The notes under the pieces were generated by a model, which was not told the origin of the DNA, ran no database searches, and worked only from the letters and a program-made list of their open reading frames with translations. A stretch of 64,000 nucleotides of DNA from Methylotenera sp. (GTDB lineage: Bacteria; Pseudomonadota; Gammaproteobacteria; Burkholderiales; Methylophilaceae), in NCBI RefSeq assembly GCF_030684185.1, contig NZ_JAUXOY010000016.1, positions 62,001 to 126,000 of the forward strand, in the 5' to 3' direction. Shown in pieces: positions 1 through 9,360 of this stretch. The position numbers and the translations under genes are program-made. Position 1 is the stretch's first letter. Every line of letters begins with the position of its first letter.

Positions 1-625
1 TAACATGATCATCACCACGAATCACCTGCGTAATACCCATATCACTATCGTCGACCACCACACAAAAGTTATAAGTCGGCGTACCATCGGCGCGGGCAAT
101 AATTAAATCATCAAGTTCGCTATTGGAGATTTCGATACGGCCTTTTACCATGTCATCCCAAGCCACCACACCGTCTTGAGGATTCTTAAAGCGAATCACA
201 GGCGGGACATCTTTAGGAACAGCAGGCAAAACCTTACCCGCCTCTGGACGCCATTTTCCCTCATAGCGTGGCTTTTTCTTATTCGCCATTTGCTGCTCAC
301 GCAAGGCATCGAGCTCTTCTTTACTGCTGTAGCAATAATACGCACTTCCAGCATCCAACATAGTTTGAATCACTTGCTTGTAACGATCCATACGCTGCAT
401 TTGGTAAAAAGGACCCTCGTCATAATCCAATCCCAGCCACTGCATACCATCCAATATGGCCTGTACAGCCTCTGGTGTACTGCGGGCAACATCGGTATCC
501 TCAATGCGTAAAATAAAAGTTCCGCCATGTTTTTTTGCAAAAGCCCAGGAAAATAACGCGGTACGAGCGCCACCTATGTGAAGAAAACCTGTAGGGCTGG
601 GAGCAAAACGTGTGCGAACAATCAT
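1..625 (-). CDS. gltX: Glutamyl-tRNA synthetase, 5' part (cut by window edge)
   Basis: Charges tRNA-Glu with glutamate in the cytoplasm. The reading frame starts at the ATG complementary to 623-625 and stays open to base 1, giving about 208 N-terminal residues. The start [19 protein letters not shown] carries the class I aminoacyl-tRNA synthetase HIGH-type motif (HIGG), followed by RIEDTD and, further on, GDDHV, all typical of GluRS. The KMSKS loop and the anticodon-binding domain lie outside the window. Identity as GluRS rather than GlnRS rests on the N-terminal sequence, so a non-discriminating or Glu-Q-type relative cannot be wholly excluded, but the length already seen argues against the short Glu-Q-RS type. 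Confidence 0.93.
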   Translation of the reverse strand, partial: MIVRTRFAPSPTGFLHIGGARTALFSWAFAKKHGGTFILRIEDTDVARSTPEAVQAILDGMQWLGLDYDEGPFYQMQRMDRYKQVIQTMLDAGSAYYCYSSKEELDALREQQMANKKKPRYEGKWRPEAGKVLPAVPKDVPPVIRFKNPQDGVVAWDDMVKGRIEISNSELDDLIIARADGTPTYNFCVVVDDSDMGITQVIRGDDHV

Positions 626-832
626 ATTTAACAGTAATTAACAAAAACAATAATGTTGCTATTTTATCATGGCTGCGAATTTAGCTCTAAGGTAATCATG
701 GCTTTATCGTAAGTCAAAATTTTCGCCTAAAAATTCCTACGCAATAATTGGCACGCCATTTGCTTAATATTACTTTGTTAAGTGTCATAGATCATATTGC
801 TTAAAATAATATACAGATAGAAAGCACTCAAA

Positions 833-2542
833 ATGGAATTTCTTCAAAAAATATTTAATCATTCAAAAGCACCAAAACACTTGGACGTTTTGGCTTGGGG
901 CAATGAATTGGATGGGATGGATGATATCTCGGCTATTGAGCATTCCACCAAACGATTAAATGAAGACTCCAAAAAGAATATTTTTCAAGATGATCAATAT
1001 CTGGAAGCGCTTTTTTCGATTGACGAAAAAACACACATTATTGTCGAGAGAATTACAGCACATTACATCAATATCGACAATATGAGCATTGAGCTTGAAG
1101 AGCGCATCGCTAATGCTGTCTTTTTATATTACCGCCAACAGTTTTTAATTTACTACACACTCATTGAAAACCTAGCAGCGTTTCAGCCAAAATCTTTGCT
1201 ATTAATGTTGGTGCGCGCAATTAACCATGCAACGCAAATGATAAAATGGCGTTATTACAACTATCAGAGCGCCCCCGCAAATGTTTGGTCTCAGCTATCA
1301 AAGTTATATTTGATAGCTGAGAAACAAGCAATTCTTGATAGTTACGTTCGCACTTACAACGATCAGGAAATATCTACCATTTCATCAGGCTATATTCAAG
1401 CCTGCATGCTTGGCAGTTTAGAAAGCCTAAGCTTTCAGCGCAAGCAGATTGAACTGGTCAGTAAAATGCTGGCCAGCTGGACACCAAAAATTCTTATCCA
1501 AAATAAATATGATCAAAATAAACATTTATTTTATGTGGATACTTCTAGTGACAGCCCTGCTAAACGTATTAGAAATTTTAAACCATCCGATAGCTGCCGA
1601 TACTGGTGTTTTGATAGCGTCAACCTGAAAGTTGAGCTCTGTTTGTCATTGATTGAATACAACATCTCTCCTAAACAACAAGAGATGAAAGACTTTATTA
1701 CAGATAAATATGCATTAGCCACTTTAGGAATTTTGCGTACTGAGTGGTCTCGCATTGAATATAAACGGCAGCGCAGGAACATTGAGCGGGTAAAGACAAC
1801 CAAATATGCGACCACCACCTTTGGCTTTGAAGACACTTGCTACCATATCAAACAACATGAAAACATTCGTGTACAACGCTCGGGGAAATCATACCAAGGC
1901 AACAAGTCATTTGATGAACGATTAGCTACACATTCGCTGAGCAAAGACCAAACTGAACCTAACGTCATCTACTTAGACTTAGGCGCGGGTCAATCTAAAA
2001 TTATTGACGAAAGCAGCCAAGGTATTGGCATGTACACAAATAAGCCAGCTCATGAAGTAAGCTTAGGTATGCTGGTTGGCGTTTCAATTACCGATGAAAA
2101 AATAGACACTAAAATTGGTGTCATACGCAGCATCAAACCAGTAATCGGACATGAATTACACATTGGGATAGAGTTGTTAAGCACTTCAGCTTTTTGTGTA
2201 GAAGCTGAAAATATCAGTTTAACCACGTCTAAATCTTCCGGTGCTACAGGCGCTGGTGATAATAATAACAGTGCAAAAACTTCCAGCTTTACCAGAACCC
2301 CCCCTGTGAACTTAAACGGCATTGCTTCAAGTTTCACTTGCTTATTCTTACCTAAAGTGTTCACCAACTCTAAACAAGAATCTATACTTGTGCCACGGCT
2401 TCATTACAACAAAAATGATGTATATAAAATCAACCTCTCAGGTAAAGACTTTCAAGTTAAATTTACCGAAACATTGGAGTACCACGATAACTGGTTACGT
2501 ATTGTTTATGCTGAAGTCGAAGAAAAACAACTTGTCGCATAA
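833..2542 (+). CDS. Uncharacterised 569-aa protein with PilZ-like C-terminal region
   Basis: I do not recognise a named gene. The N-terminal 300 or so residues look alpha-helical and soluble (no signal peptide, no membrane segment). Around residues 405-455 the pattern GMLVGVSI, then KIGVIRSIKPV, then HIGIELLS resembles the PilZ-like beta barrels of many beta-proteobacterial proteins, where a short GVIR strand pair is followed by IGVELL. This makes cyclic-di-GMP sensing a tentative inference; the usual RxxxR motif is not clear to me. A short low-complexity linker (SSGATGAGDNNNSAK) follows, then a last beta-rich segment of about 70 residues. It is a stand-alone gene, divergent from gltX and convergent with the efflux operon. 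A perfect 13-bp inverted repeat lies inside the gene at 1290-1321. Confidence 0.75.
   Translation: MEFLQKIFNHSKAPKHLDVLAWGNELDGMDDISAIEHSTKRLNEDSKKNIFQDDQYLEALFSIDEKTHIIVERITAHYINIDNMSIELEERIANAVFLYYRQQFLIYYTLIENLAAFQPKSLLLMLVRAINHATQMIKWRYYNYQSAPANVWSQLSKLYLIAEKQAILDSYVRTYNDQEISTISSGYIQACMLGSLESLSFQRKQIELVSKMLASWTPKILIQNKYDQNKHLFYVDTSSDSPAKRIRNFKPSDSCRYWCFDSVNLKVELCLSLIEYNISPKQQEMKDFITDKYALATLGILRTEWSRIEYKRQRRNIERVKTTKYATTTFGFEDTCYHIKQHENIRVQRSGKSYQGNKSFDERLATHSLSKDQTEPNVIYLDLGAGQSKIIDESSQGIGMYTNKPAHEVSLGMLVGVSITDEKIDTKIGVIRSIKPVIGHELHIGIELLSTSAFCVEAENISLTTSKSSGATGAGDNNNSAKTSSFTRTPPVNLNGIASSFTCLFLPKVFTNSKQESILVPRLHYNKNDVYKINLSGKDFQVKFTETLEYHDNWLRIVYAEVEEKQLVA
1290..1321. repeat. Perfect 13-bp inverted repeat inside a coding region
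   Basis: The arms CTCAGCTATCAAA (1290-1302) and TTTGATAGCTGAG (1309-1321) are exact reverse complements around a 6-nt loop (GTTATA). It lies within the 569-aa gene, so the transcript can fold into a stable hairpin inside the message. No T-run follows on the + strand, so a standard terminator is unlikely. Confidence 0.9.
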
Positions 2543-2567
2543 TGTTCTAATCGAATAAATCTTTTAT

Positions 2568-2597
2568 GGCCAAGCATCTTGTGGTGCTTGGCCGCCA
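2568..2597. terminator. Hairpin between convergent genes
   Basis: GGCCAAGCA (2568-2576) pairs exactly with TGCTTGGCC (2585-2593) around an 8-nt loop. It lies 26 bases after the stop of the 569-aa gene and 31 bases beyond the stop of the outer membrane factor gene on the other strand, the normal place for a shared terminator. The downstream T-tract is weak on both strands, so efficiency is uncertain. Confidence 0.6.
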
Positions 2598-2623
2598 ATT
2601 ATTTTAAGTCAATTCGCAAGCAG

Positions 2624-4063
2624 CTACTTAACTTGCTGTACATCACTCTCCTGCCAGCCGCCACCAAGCGCTTTAAATAACTCAACTGTCGCAACTAGCC
2701 TTACCTGACGACTTTGCACATAAGACAAGGCAGCATCGTTATAAACTCTCTGCGCATCTAGCACATCTAAATAGGCAGAATAACCCGACTGATAGCGATT
2801 TTCAGATATTTCTAATGCTTTTTTTGCTGCTTGTTGACTTGTATTGAGTGCCGTTTCTCGTTCAGTGTTTTGACGCAAATTGACCAGCGCATCGTTTACT
2901 TCCCTAAAGGCGCTTTGGACTGCGCCCTCGTAACTGGCTAAAGCTTGTTTTTGCTTGGCGCTAGCTTGCTCAACTTTTGAATTCAATCTTCCTGAGTCAA
3001 AAATTGGCAAATACAAATTCAAACCACCTGTCCAAATACGTGCAGCTGATTTAAGTATATCGCCCAGTTCCAGGCTTTCACCACCAAGACCTGCTGTAAG
3101 TGAGATAGTAGGATACAAGGCAGCTTTTGCCACACCAATTTTTGCATTGGCTGCAATCATCTGCTCTTCAGCCTGGCGTATATCCGGACGTGCTTCTAAT
3201 AAACTTGAAGGTAAGCCTGCGGGCGGCGTTGGCGGTATTGGTAAAGATTTAATATCAGCGCTTGCGATATTAAGATTTAAGTCCCCTGTCAGCAAAGCTA
3301 ACTGGTGCAGACTCAATGCTCTCAATCTTGTCAATTCTGCTAATTGAGCACTTAAGTTCGCACTAGCCACCTCAGCCTGATGCACGTCCAAAGCTGATGA
3401 AACGCCCCCTTCTAAACGTCGTTTCGTCAATCCAAGACTTGCTTCACGGCTTTTAATATTGTCTTGCAAGATAACAATTTGCGTATCTAAACTTCGCAAT
3501 ATTAAATAATTACTTGCCACCAAACCGGATAATGAAAGTGCGACAGTATCTTTTGCATACTGAGTAGATAAAACTTGCGCACGTGCTGACTCTTTAGCAC
3601 GGCTTAATTTTCCCCAAAAATCAATCTCAAATGACGTACCCAATTGGGCTTTATAGTTACTTCGTGGGTTACGGCTGACTGGATTGGCGCCAAGTTCTGT
3701 GACACGTGTTCGGCTAGCGTCTGCGTTTAAATCTATCTGTGGAAATGTCGCAGCGCCGACCTCGCGCGCCGATGCTTCGGACTCTTCAATACGTGCTACC
3801 GCCAACTTTATGTCTGTATTATTCTGCAAGGCTTTATTCACCAGATCATTTAACAGCTGATCTTGATACTGCGTCCACCAAGTATTAGAAATCTTGTTTG
3901 GCGCTTGATCTGCAGCCTCGGTAAATTGAGCTGGCACAACCAACTCTGGGCGCTCATAATTTGGCCCTACAATTTGACACGCTGAAAGTAAAAAAGCAGG
4001 TATTACCAAGCCAATAAGTTTTATGCCTAATGGCTTGGTTTGATTGAGATATAAACTAAACAT
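2624..4063 (-). CDS. RND efflux outer membrane lipoprotein (NodT/OprM family)
   Basis: Outer membrane exit channel of a tripartite efflux pump. The N-terminus has a lipoprotein signal with lipobox LLSAC (Cys at about residue 29), followed by QIVGPNYERPELVVP, the conserved start of mature OprM/CusC-type proteins. Two OEP repeats follow (about residues 60-260 and 280-470), with family motifs such as ARPDIRQAEEQ and a long DVLDAQR helix. The length of 479 aa is normal. I chose the ATG at 4063 instead of the in-frame GTG at 4066 because the ATG overlaps the stop of the pump gene (TGATG), indicating translational coupling. It is the last gene of the adaptor-pump-channel operon. Confidence 0.93.
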   Translation of the reverse strand: MFSLYLNQTKPLGIKLIGLVIPAFLLSACQIVGPNYERPELVVPAQFTEAADQAPNKISNTWWTQYQDQLLNDLVNKALQNNTDIKLAVARIEESEASAREVGAATFPQIDLNADASRTRVTELGANPVSRNPRSNYKAQLGTSFEIDFWGKLSRAKESARAQVLSTQYAKDTVALSLSGLVASNYLILRSLDTQIVILQDNIKSREASLGLTKRRLEGGVSSALDVHQAEVASANLSAQLAELTRLRALSLHQLALLTGDLNLNIASADIKSLPIPPTPPAGLPSSLLEARPDIRQAEEQMIAANAKIGVAKAALYPTISLTAGLGGESLELGDILKSAARIWTGGLNLYLPIFDSGRLNSKVEQASAKQKQALASYEGAVQSAFREVNDALVNLRQNTERETALNTSQQAAKKALEISENRYQSGYSAYLDVLDAQRVYNDAALSYVQSRQVRLVATVELFKALGGGWQESDVQQVK

Positions 4064-7000
4064 CACACAGTTTCCTTTGCTTTGATTTCCATTTCTAATT
4101 TACCGTGATGCCTGACATGCTTTCCTGATAACCATGTAAAAAATAAGGGGATAAATATCGTAGCGATAAAAGTCGCTAATATCATGCCACCGAATACGCC
4201 TGTACCCATTGAACGGCGAGCCGCCGCACCAGCCCCAGTGGCAAAAACCAGCGGCACGATACCTAACACAAACGCCATCGAAGTCATCACAATGGGTCTA
4301 AACCGCATGCGGGCCGCCTCCAAAGCAGCTTGTGCAACAGGCATACCCTGCTCCATTTTCTGGCTGGCAAATTCCACAATTAAAATGGCATTTTTAGCCG
4401 CTAACCCTATCAACGTAATCAGCCCAATCTGGAAGTAAATGTCGTTAGGCATACCACGCAATAGCACCGCCAAAAAAGCCCCTGCAAGTGCAAACGGTAC
4501 AGCCATAATGACGGCTAATGGCAGTGCCCATGTCTCAAATTGCGCTGCTAATATGAGAAACACCATGACAATGGCAAAACCGAAAGCAAACATTGCCGCT
4601 GAACCCGTACGTTTCTCTTGATAAGCTTGCGCCGTCCAGGCAATTTGGTAACCATCTGGCAGGCTAACTTTAGCGATTCTTTCAACCGTGCTAATCGCAT
4701 CGCCAGAGCTTACCCCTGGTGCGCCGCTACCAAACACTTTTGCCGAAAGCAAGCCGTTGTAACGCTCAAGTTGTTCAGCACCAACTATGGTACTCACTTT
4801 ACTTAAAGCAGAGAGCGGAATCATGTTACCTTCAGGAGACAAAGCACTAGGCTGACTGCGCACATAAACTTTTCCCAAATCCTCCTGCTTCATTCTGAAT
4901 TGAGGTTCAGCTTGCAGTTGCACTCTATATGTGCGCCCATTTTTATTAAAATCATTCACATAGAATGACCCCATGGTGCTTTGCAAAGTAGCATATATGT
5001 CAGAAATTTTAACGCCTAATGAAATCGCTTTCGCTTCATCCACCTCAATTTTCAGCTGTGGCACGGTCGGACGGAAAAAAGTATTTAACCCGGTTAGTTT
5101 TGGTTCTGCTCTCAACGCATCTATGAAATTATTCATTATTTGCGCAAGCTTAATCGGGTCAGTGTCCCGCAGGCTTTGCACATACACTTCAAAGCCGCCT
5201 GCTGAACCTAAGCCACGAATTGCTGGCGGGTTTACCGCAAAACCCATACCGTCAGGCTGACTCATCCCAATACCAAACAATTTACCTACAATATCGTCTG
5301 CAGTAGTTGTACGTTCACTCCAATCTTTAAGCCGCACAAACATGGTAGCGGCATTGGTTTTATTCGCACCAGTCAGCAGTTCCAGACCATTCACGGCAAA
5401 CTCGTGAGCAACTGCCGGGTCTTGTGCAATGGCTGCGCGAATATTTTCAGTTGTTTTAGTGGTACGGCTTAATGTTGCACCGTCAGGCATCACAACAATC
5501 GTCACGACATAACCCTGATCCTCAGCTGGCACAAAGCTACCTGGTACTTTCATAAACAAGAAGATCATTGCAATCAAAATACCACCAAATGCCAAACCGC
5601 CAATAATTCTATGCTTGAGTGTTAAACTCACTGTATCTGTATAAAAATGTGTGAACTTATTGAACCCGCTATTAAATTTTTCAAAAAACCAGCTTGTGCG
5701 ATGCGTTTTCTTCAAAATCAGGGCGCAAAGCGCAGGCGTTAAAGTTAAAGCGACGATCCCGGAAATCACCACAGAAATGGCAACCGTCACCGCAAATTGC
5801 CGATACAACTCACCTGCGATTCCGCCCTGAAAAGCGACAGGCACAAATACGGCACACAATACCAGTACAATCGCCACTACCGCTGCTGACACCTGGTGAA
5901 TCGATTTAATCGCAGCAGACAATGGATCTAGATTTTCCTCCCGCATCAATCGCTCAGTGTTTTCAAGCACCACAATCGCATCATCCACCACGATACCAAT
6001 CGCCAAAATCATGGCAAAAAGCGTTAGCAGGTTAATAGAAAAACCAAAAACATAAAGTCCAGCAAAAGTACCAATCAGAGAAATTGGCACTGCAATAATA
6101 GGAATTAGCGTTGCGCGCCAGCTTTGTAAAAATAAAAATACGACTAAAACGACTAATACCAAGGCTTCGCCGAACGTTTTTAACACCTCTTTAATGGTAG
6201 CTTTAACAAAATCACTCGTATCATAAGGAATGGTGTATTGCATGCCCGCCGGAAAGTTGACTTTAAGTTCTTCAATTTTGGCCTTAATACCTTTGGCTGT
6301 ATCCAAAGCGTTGGCACCACTTTGCAAAAAGATAGGGATAGCCACACCCGGCTGACCATTCAGTGCAGATGTAACATTGTAACTTTGAGCGCCTAGCTCA
6401 ATGCGTGCCACGTCTTTTAGATAAAGAATTCCGCGCGGCCCATTAGCTTTAATAATAATATTGCCGAACTGTTCAGGGTCGACCAATCGACCCTTGGCAG
6501 TCACTGTATATACTAACTGCTGGTCTGCAGGTGCTGGCTCTTGACCAATTTTTCCCGCAGCATATTGATTATTTTGTGCACTAATTGCAGAGGCAATATC
6601 ACTGGTACTCACCCCTAACTGCGCCATACGGTCCGGGCGCAACCAAACACGCATTGAATAATCTTGCCCACCGAATATCAACGAGTCACCTACGCCTTTA
6701 ACACGCTTAAATTCATCCAATACGTTTAGTGTGGCGTAGTTACTTAAAAATAAACGATCATGCTTTACATCTTTTGAAGTCAGCATCACCACTAACAAAA
6801 TATCGTTCGACTTTTTCTGCACAATCAGACCGTTACGACGCACATCATCTGGTAGGCGTGGCGTGGCGATATTCACACGATTGCTTACATTAAATGTCGC
6901 TTGGTCAACATTGGTCCCCACTTCAAAAGTGGCAGTAATCACCAGCGTGCCGCTAGAATCTGCGCTGGAATTGAAATACAACAAATTATCAACACCACTT

Positions 7001-7206
7001 AACTGTTCTTCAATGGGCCCTGCAACGGTTTTAGAAAGCGTTTCAGCACTCGCACCTGGATAGGATGCGGTAATAGTGACAGTAGGCGGCGCAATTTGGG
7101 GGTATTGTGCAATTGGCAACTTGAATGCCGCTGCCAAGCCTGCCAATACGATAATGATTGAAAGTACAGAGGCGAAAATCGGCCGCGTGATAAAAAACTT
7201 GGTCAT
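4063..7206 (-). CDS. RND multidrug efflux permease, HAE1 family (AcrB/MexB-like)
   Basis: Inner-membrane proton/drug antiporter of the tripartite pump. The 1047-aa length fits AcrB. The N-terminus MTKFFITRPIFASVLSIII is typical of HAE1 pumps. The TM4 region contains GIVVDDAIVVLENTER, with the adjacent Asp pair (around residue 407) needed for proton relay; twelve membrane segments in two halves separated by two large periplasmic loops are visible. LTLTPALCALILK and the C-terminal FIPLFFTWL agree with the family. It lies 5 bases after the adaptor gene and overlaps the channel gene. Substrates cannot be inferred; AcrB/MexB/TtgB-type pumps export hydrophobic drugs and solvents. Confidence 0.95.
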   Translation of the reverse strand: MTKFFITRPIFASVLSIIIVLAGLAAAFKLPIAQYPQIAPPTVTITASYPGASAETLSKTVAGPIEEQLSGVDNLLYFNSSADSSGTLVITATFEVGTNVDQATFNVSNRVNIATPRLPDDVRRNGLIVQKKSNDILLVVMLTSKDVKHDRLFLSNYATLNVLDEFKRVKGVGDSLIFGGQDYSMRVWLRPDRMAQLGVSTSDIASAISAQNNQYAAGKIGQEPAPADQQLVYTVTAKGRLVDPEQFGNIIIKANGPRGILYLKDVARIELGAQSYNVTSALNGQPGVAIPIFLQSGANALDTAKGIKAKIEELKVNFPAGMQYTIPYDTSDFVKATIKEVLKTFGEALVLVVLVVFLFLQSWRATLIPIIAVPISLIGTFAGLYVFGFSINLLTLFAMILAIGIVVDDAIVVLENTERLMREENLDPLSAAIKSIHQVSAAVVAIVLVLCAVFVPVAFQGGIAGELYRQFAVTVAISVVISGIVALTLTPALCALILKKTHRTSWFFEKFNSGFNKFTHFYTDTVSLTLKHRIIGGLAFGGILIAMIFLFMKVPGSFVPAEDQGYVVTIVVMPDGATLSRTTKTTENIRAAIAQDPAVAHEFAVNGLELLTGANKTNAATMFVRLKDWSERTTTADDIVGKLFGIGMSQPDGMGFAVNPPAIRGLGSAGGFEVYVQSLRDTDPIKLAQIMNNFIDALRAEPKLTGLNTFFRPTVPQLKIEVDEAKAISLGVKISDIYATLQSTMGSFYVNDFNKNGRTYRVQLQAEPQFRMKQEDLGKVYVRSQPSALSPEGNMIPLSALSKVSTIVGAEQLERYNGLLSAKVFGSGAPGVSSGDAISTVERIAKVSLPDGYQIAWTAQAYQEKRTGSAAMFAFGFAIVMVFLILAAQFETWALPLAVIMAVPFALAGAFLAVLLRGMPNDIYFQIGLITLIGLAAKNAILIVEFASQKMEQGMPVAQAALEAARMRFRPIVMTSMAFVLGIVPLVFATGAGAAARRSMGTGVFGGMILATFIATIFIPLFFTWLSGKHVRHHGKLEMEIKAKETV

Positions 7207-7211
7207 GTCTT

Positions 7212-8444
7212 TTATCCTTTTTTAGCGGGGTTATTTGCAGTTGGCATAGCTGCTGGCGCCGAACCCAATGGATGTGGTTTAACAGCGGCACCTGGGCGAA
7301 CTTTAATCAAGTTATCAGCAATCACCAGCTCGCCAGCCTTTAAGCCACTCAATACGACCCAATCCTTGCCTTGCCAGCCACCCTCTACAATTGGGCGCAT
7401 GGCTGCTACAGTTTGACCTTCTTTATCTTTTTCTGCCACAAAAACAAATTTACCTTGATCATTCGTTAATATTGCGGTTTGCGGCAATAAAAACACCCCT
7501 TCACGTGTGCCTGTGGCCACACGAATGCGCACGAACTGCCCAGGCAGTAAGCGTTTATCTTCATTTTCGAATGTTGCGCGTAGTTGCTGCGTACCAAGCT
7601 GCGGGTCTATTCCACTTGCCGCAAAATTTAATTGTCCTTTTTTATCATACGTCGTTCCGTCAGCCAATACCAAAGTCACATCTTTAACATTTGCAGGGGA
7701 TACATGGCCGCCAAGTGCCGCAAGCTCACTGTCAGACAAACTGAAACGCACCCATATCGGGCTAATTTGGCTTACTTTTGTGAGTAAGCTTGTATTCGCA
7801 TTAACCAGTGCCCCTTCAGAAAACTCAAAGCGGCCTGCAATGCCTGACAATGGCGATGTCACAGTTGTATATGATAAATTCAGTTGCGCTTCACGCACGC
7901 CAGCATCATATTGTGCAAGCCCTGCACGAGCCATACTATGGTCTGATGATGCATTATCAGCCTCGCGCTTACTAATCGATTGTGATGCTAGCAAACTATC
8001 TAAACGTGTCGCTTCGCGCTGAGTCTGTACTACGCGTGCCTCTTGCTGCGCCAATTGTGCCTTGGCATTTGAAAGCGCAATCTGGTATGGCACAGGATCA
8101 ATTAAAAACATCGCCTGGCCAGCCTTAACAGTCGATCCCTCTTCAAATAGTTTTTTCAGTAAAATGCCACCCACACGCGGACGAATCTCTACTTCTTTAG
8201 CACCCTCAGTTTGCGCGACAACTTCCGCACTAATAGGTACGCTGGTTGCCTTCAGCTCTATCACACCAACTGGCATGGCAGGCATAGAGCCTCCCGCTTT
8301 CGCTGACGGATCATCCGTTTTACCACAACCAGTTAAAGCCAAACCGACCATCAGGGCTACGGCAGTGGACTTTACTGACCATGCTAAAAATAGAGTATTT
8401 ATGAGGTTTTTTGAAGGGCGTTGTTGTGCGTTGTCGAATAACAT
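7212..8444 (-). CDS. RND efflux periplasmic adaptor lipoprotein (AcrA/MexA-like)
   Basis: Membrane fusion protein linking the inner-membrane pump to the outer-membrane channel. From the ATG at 8444 the product has 410 aa, with a lipobox LALTGC (Cys at about residue 40) after a rather long N-terminal stretch. A biotinyl-lipoyl hairpin (VEIRPRVGG, then GQAMFLIDPVPYQ), an alpha-helical coiled-coil arm and a beta-barrel domain (SPLSGIAGRFEFSEG, PIWVRFSLSD, LLPGQFVRIRV) follow in the usual order. I chose the ATG because GGAG lies 7 bases upstream; the in-frame GTG at 8456 has no better site. First gene of the operon, divergent from the TetR gene. Confidence 0.93.
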   Translation of the reverse strand: MLFDNAQQRPSKNLINTLFLAWSVKSTAVALMVGLALTGCGKTDDPSAKAGGSMPAMPVGVIELKATSVPISAEVVAQTEGAKEVEIRPRVGGILLKKLFEEGSTVKAGQAMFLIDPVPYQIALSNAKAQLAQQEARVVQTQREATRLDSLLASQSISKREADNASSDHSMARAGLAQYDAGVREAQLNLSYTTVTSPLSGIAGRFEFSEGALVNANTSLLTKVSQISPIWVRFSLSDSELAALGGHVSPANVKDVTLVLADGTTYDKKGQLNFAASGIDPQLGTQQLRATFENEDKRLLPGQFVRIRVATGTREGVFLLPQTAILTNDQGKFVFVAEKDKEGQTVAAMRPIVEGGWQGKDWVVLSGLKAGELVIADNLIKVRPGAAVKPHPLGSAPAAMPTANNPAKKG

Positions 8445-8532
8445 TAATAGCTCCACGTATTAATTAGCTTTTTGCTTATTATGCTGATAATTAATATAGT
8501 TAATTTAAATATCTAAGGAATGCACGCTTGCT

Positions 8533-8575
8533 TACATTCACATTTGTATGTATATTATATACAAACAAGAATGTA
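8533..8575. promoter_or_regulatory. Two-tier dyad operator in the efflux/TetR intergenic region
   Basis: TACATTC (8533-8539) and TTTGTAT (8543-8549) on the left are mirrored exactly by ATACAAA (8559-8565) and GAATGTA (8569-8575) on the right. The 43-bp element therefore has two nested perfect 7-bp dyads with equal 3-bp spacers and a 9-bp centre. ACAT/ATGT half-sites resemble the E. coli AcrR operator. Its location between the adaptor gene (starts 8444, minus) and the TetR gene (starts 8668, plus) suggests that it is the repressor site controlling both transcripts. Binding is inferred. Confidence 0.7.
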
Positions 8576-8667
8576 TGTATATAAGTTTTTACATTTTTCT
8601 AAAAAATTTATTTTATAGTTTGCCAATTAAAAACAAGCGAACTATTTGAATGAAAAGAGCAATATAA

Positions 8668-9288
8668 ATGGTAAGAAAAACTAAAGAAGATGCTGAGCTG
8701 ACGCGAAAACGCATTATTAATGCGGCACGCGAGGTATTTTTAACACGTGGAGTGAGTCGCTCCACCTTAGAGCATATTGCAACACAGGCTGAAGTGACGC
8801 GCGGTGCGGTATATTGGCATTTTAAAAATAAAACCGAGATTTTCCATGCAATACGTGAACAAGTATTATTGCCTCTCATCGACCGCATGGACGACAGCCT
8901 CACCTTAGAAGGTAATGAAGACCCGCTCACCCAAATTGAATATAGCCTTTGTCAAACTATTGATGACCTCAATGAGAACATCGAAATGCGTCAAACGTAT
9001 GAAATCATGATGATTAAATGCGAATATGTAGATGAGTTTTCAGCAGTACTTCAACAAATTCTGGATAACTGCTCAAGCATCACAGGAAAAATTAAGCTTG
9101 CCTACGAGCGCGCACAAACACAAAATCTTTTAGCTGGTTCACATACCCCCCTTGAATTAGCACTCGATACTCATTTGTTCTTTAGCGGACTACTCCACAT
9201 GTGGGTTAAAGACTCGGATGGCATCAGGTTTCGTTATCAAGCAAAAGATCTCATCAAATCACATATTAATCTACGTAGAAAGCAATAA
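8668..9288 (+). CDS. TetR-family repressor of the efflux operon (AcrR/TtgR-like)
   Basis: DNA-binding repressor, likely released by a pump substrate. The N-terminal TetR helix-turn-helix is clear: TRKRIINAAREVFLTRGV, then STLEHIATQAEVTRGAVYWHF with NKTEIF (about residues 10-58). The C-terminal 150 residues form the ligand-binding helical domain of AcrR/TtgR type (TetR_C_2). It is 206 aa and divergent from the RND operon, the standard arrangement for acrR-acrAB. It probably represses both promoters through the dyad at 8533-8575; that link is inferred from position. Confidence 0.92.
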   Translation: MVRKTKEDAELTRKRIINAAREVFLTRGVSRSTLEHIATQAEVTRGAVYWHFKNKTEIFHAIREQVLLPLIDRMDDSLTLEGNEDPLTQIEYSLCQTIDDLNENIEMRQTYEIMMIKCEYVDEFSAVLQQILDNCSSITGKIKLAYERAQTQNLLAGSHTPLELALDTHLFFSGLLHMWVKDSDGIRFRYQAKDLIKSHINLRRKQ

Positions 9289-9360
9289 TTCATAAGCAAA
9301 AACTTGTTAATCGCTGATTGCGGCGATAATATAATGATGCACTAAGCTTAGGGGGACATT

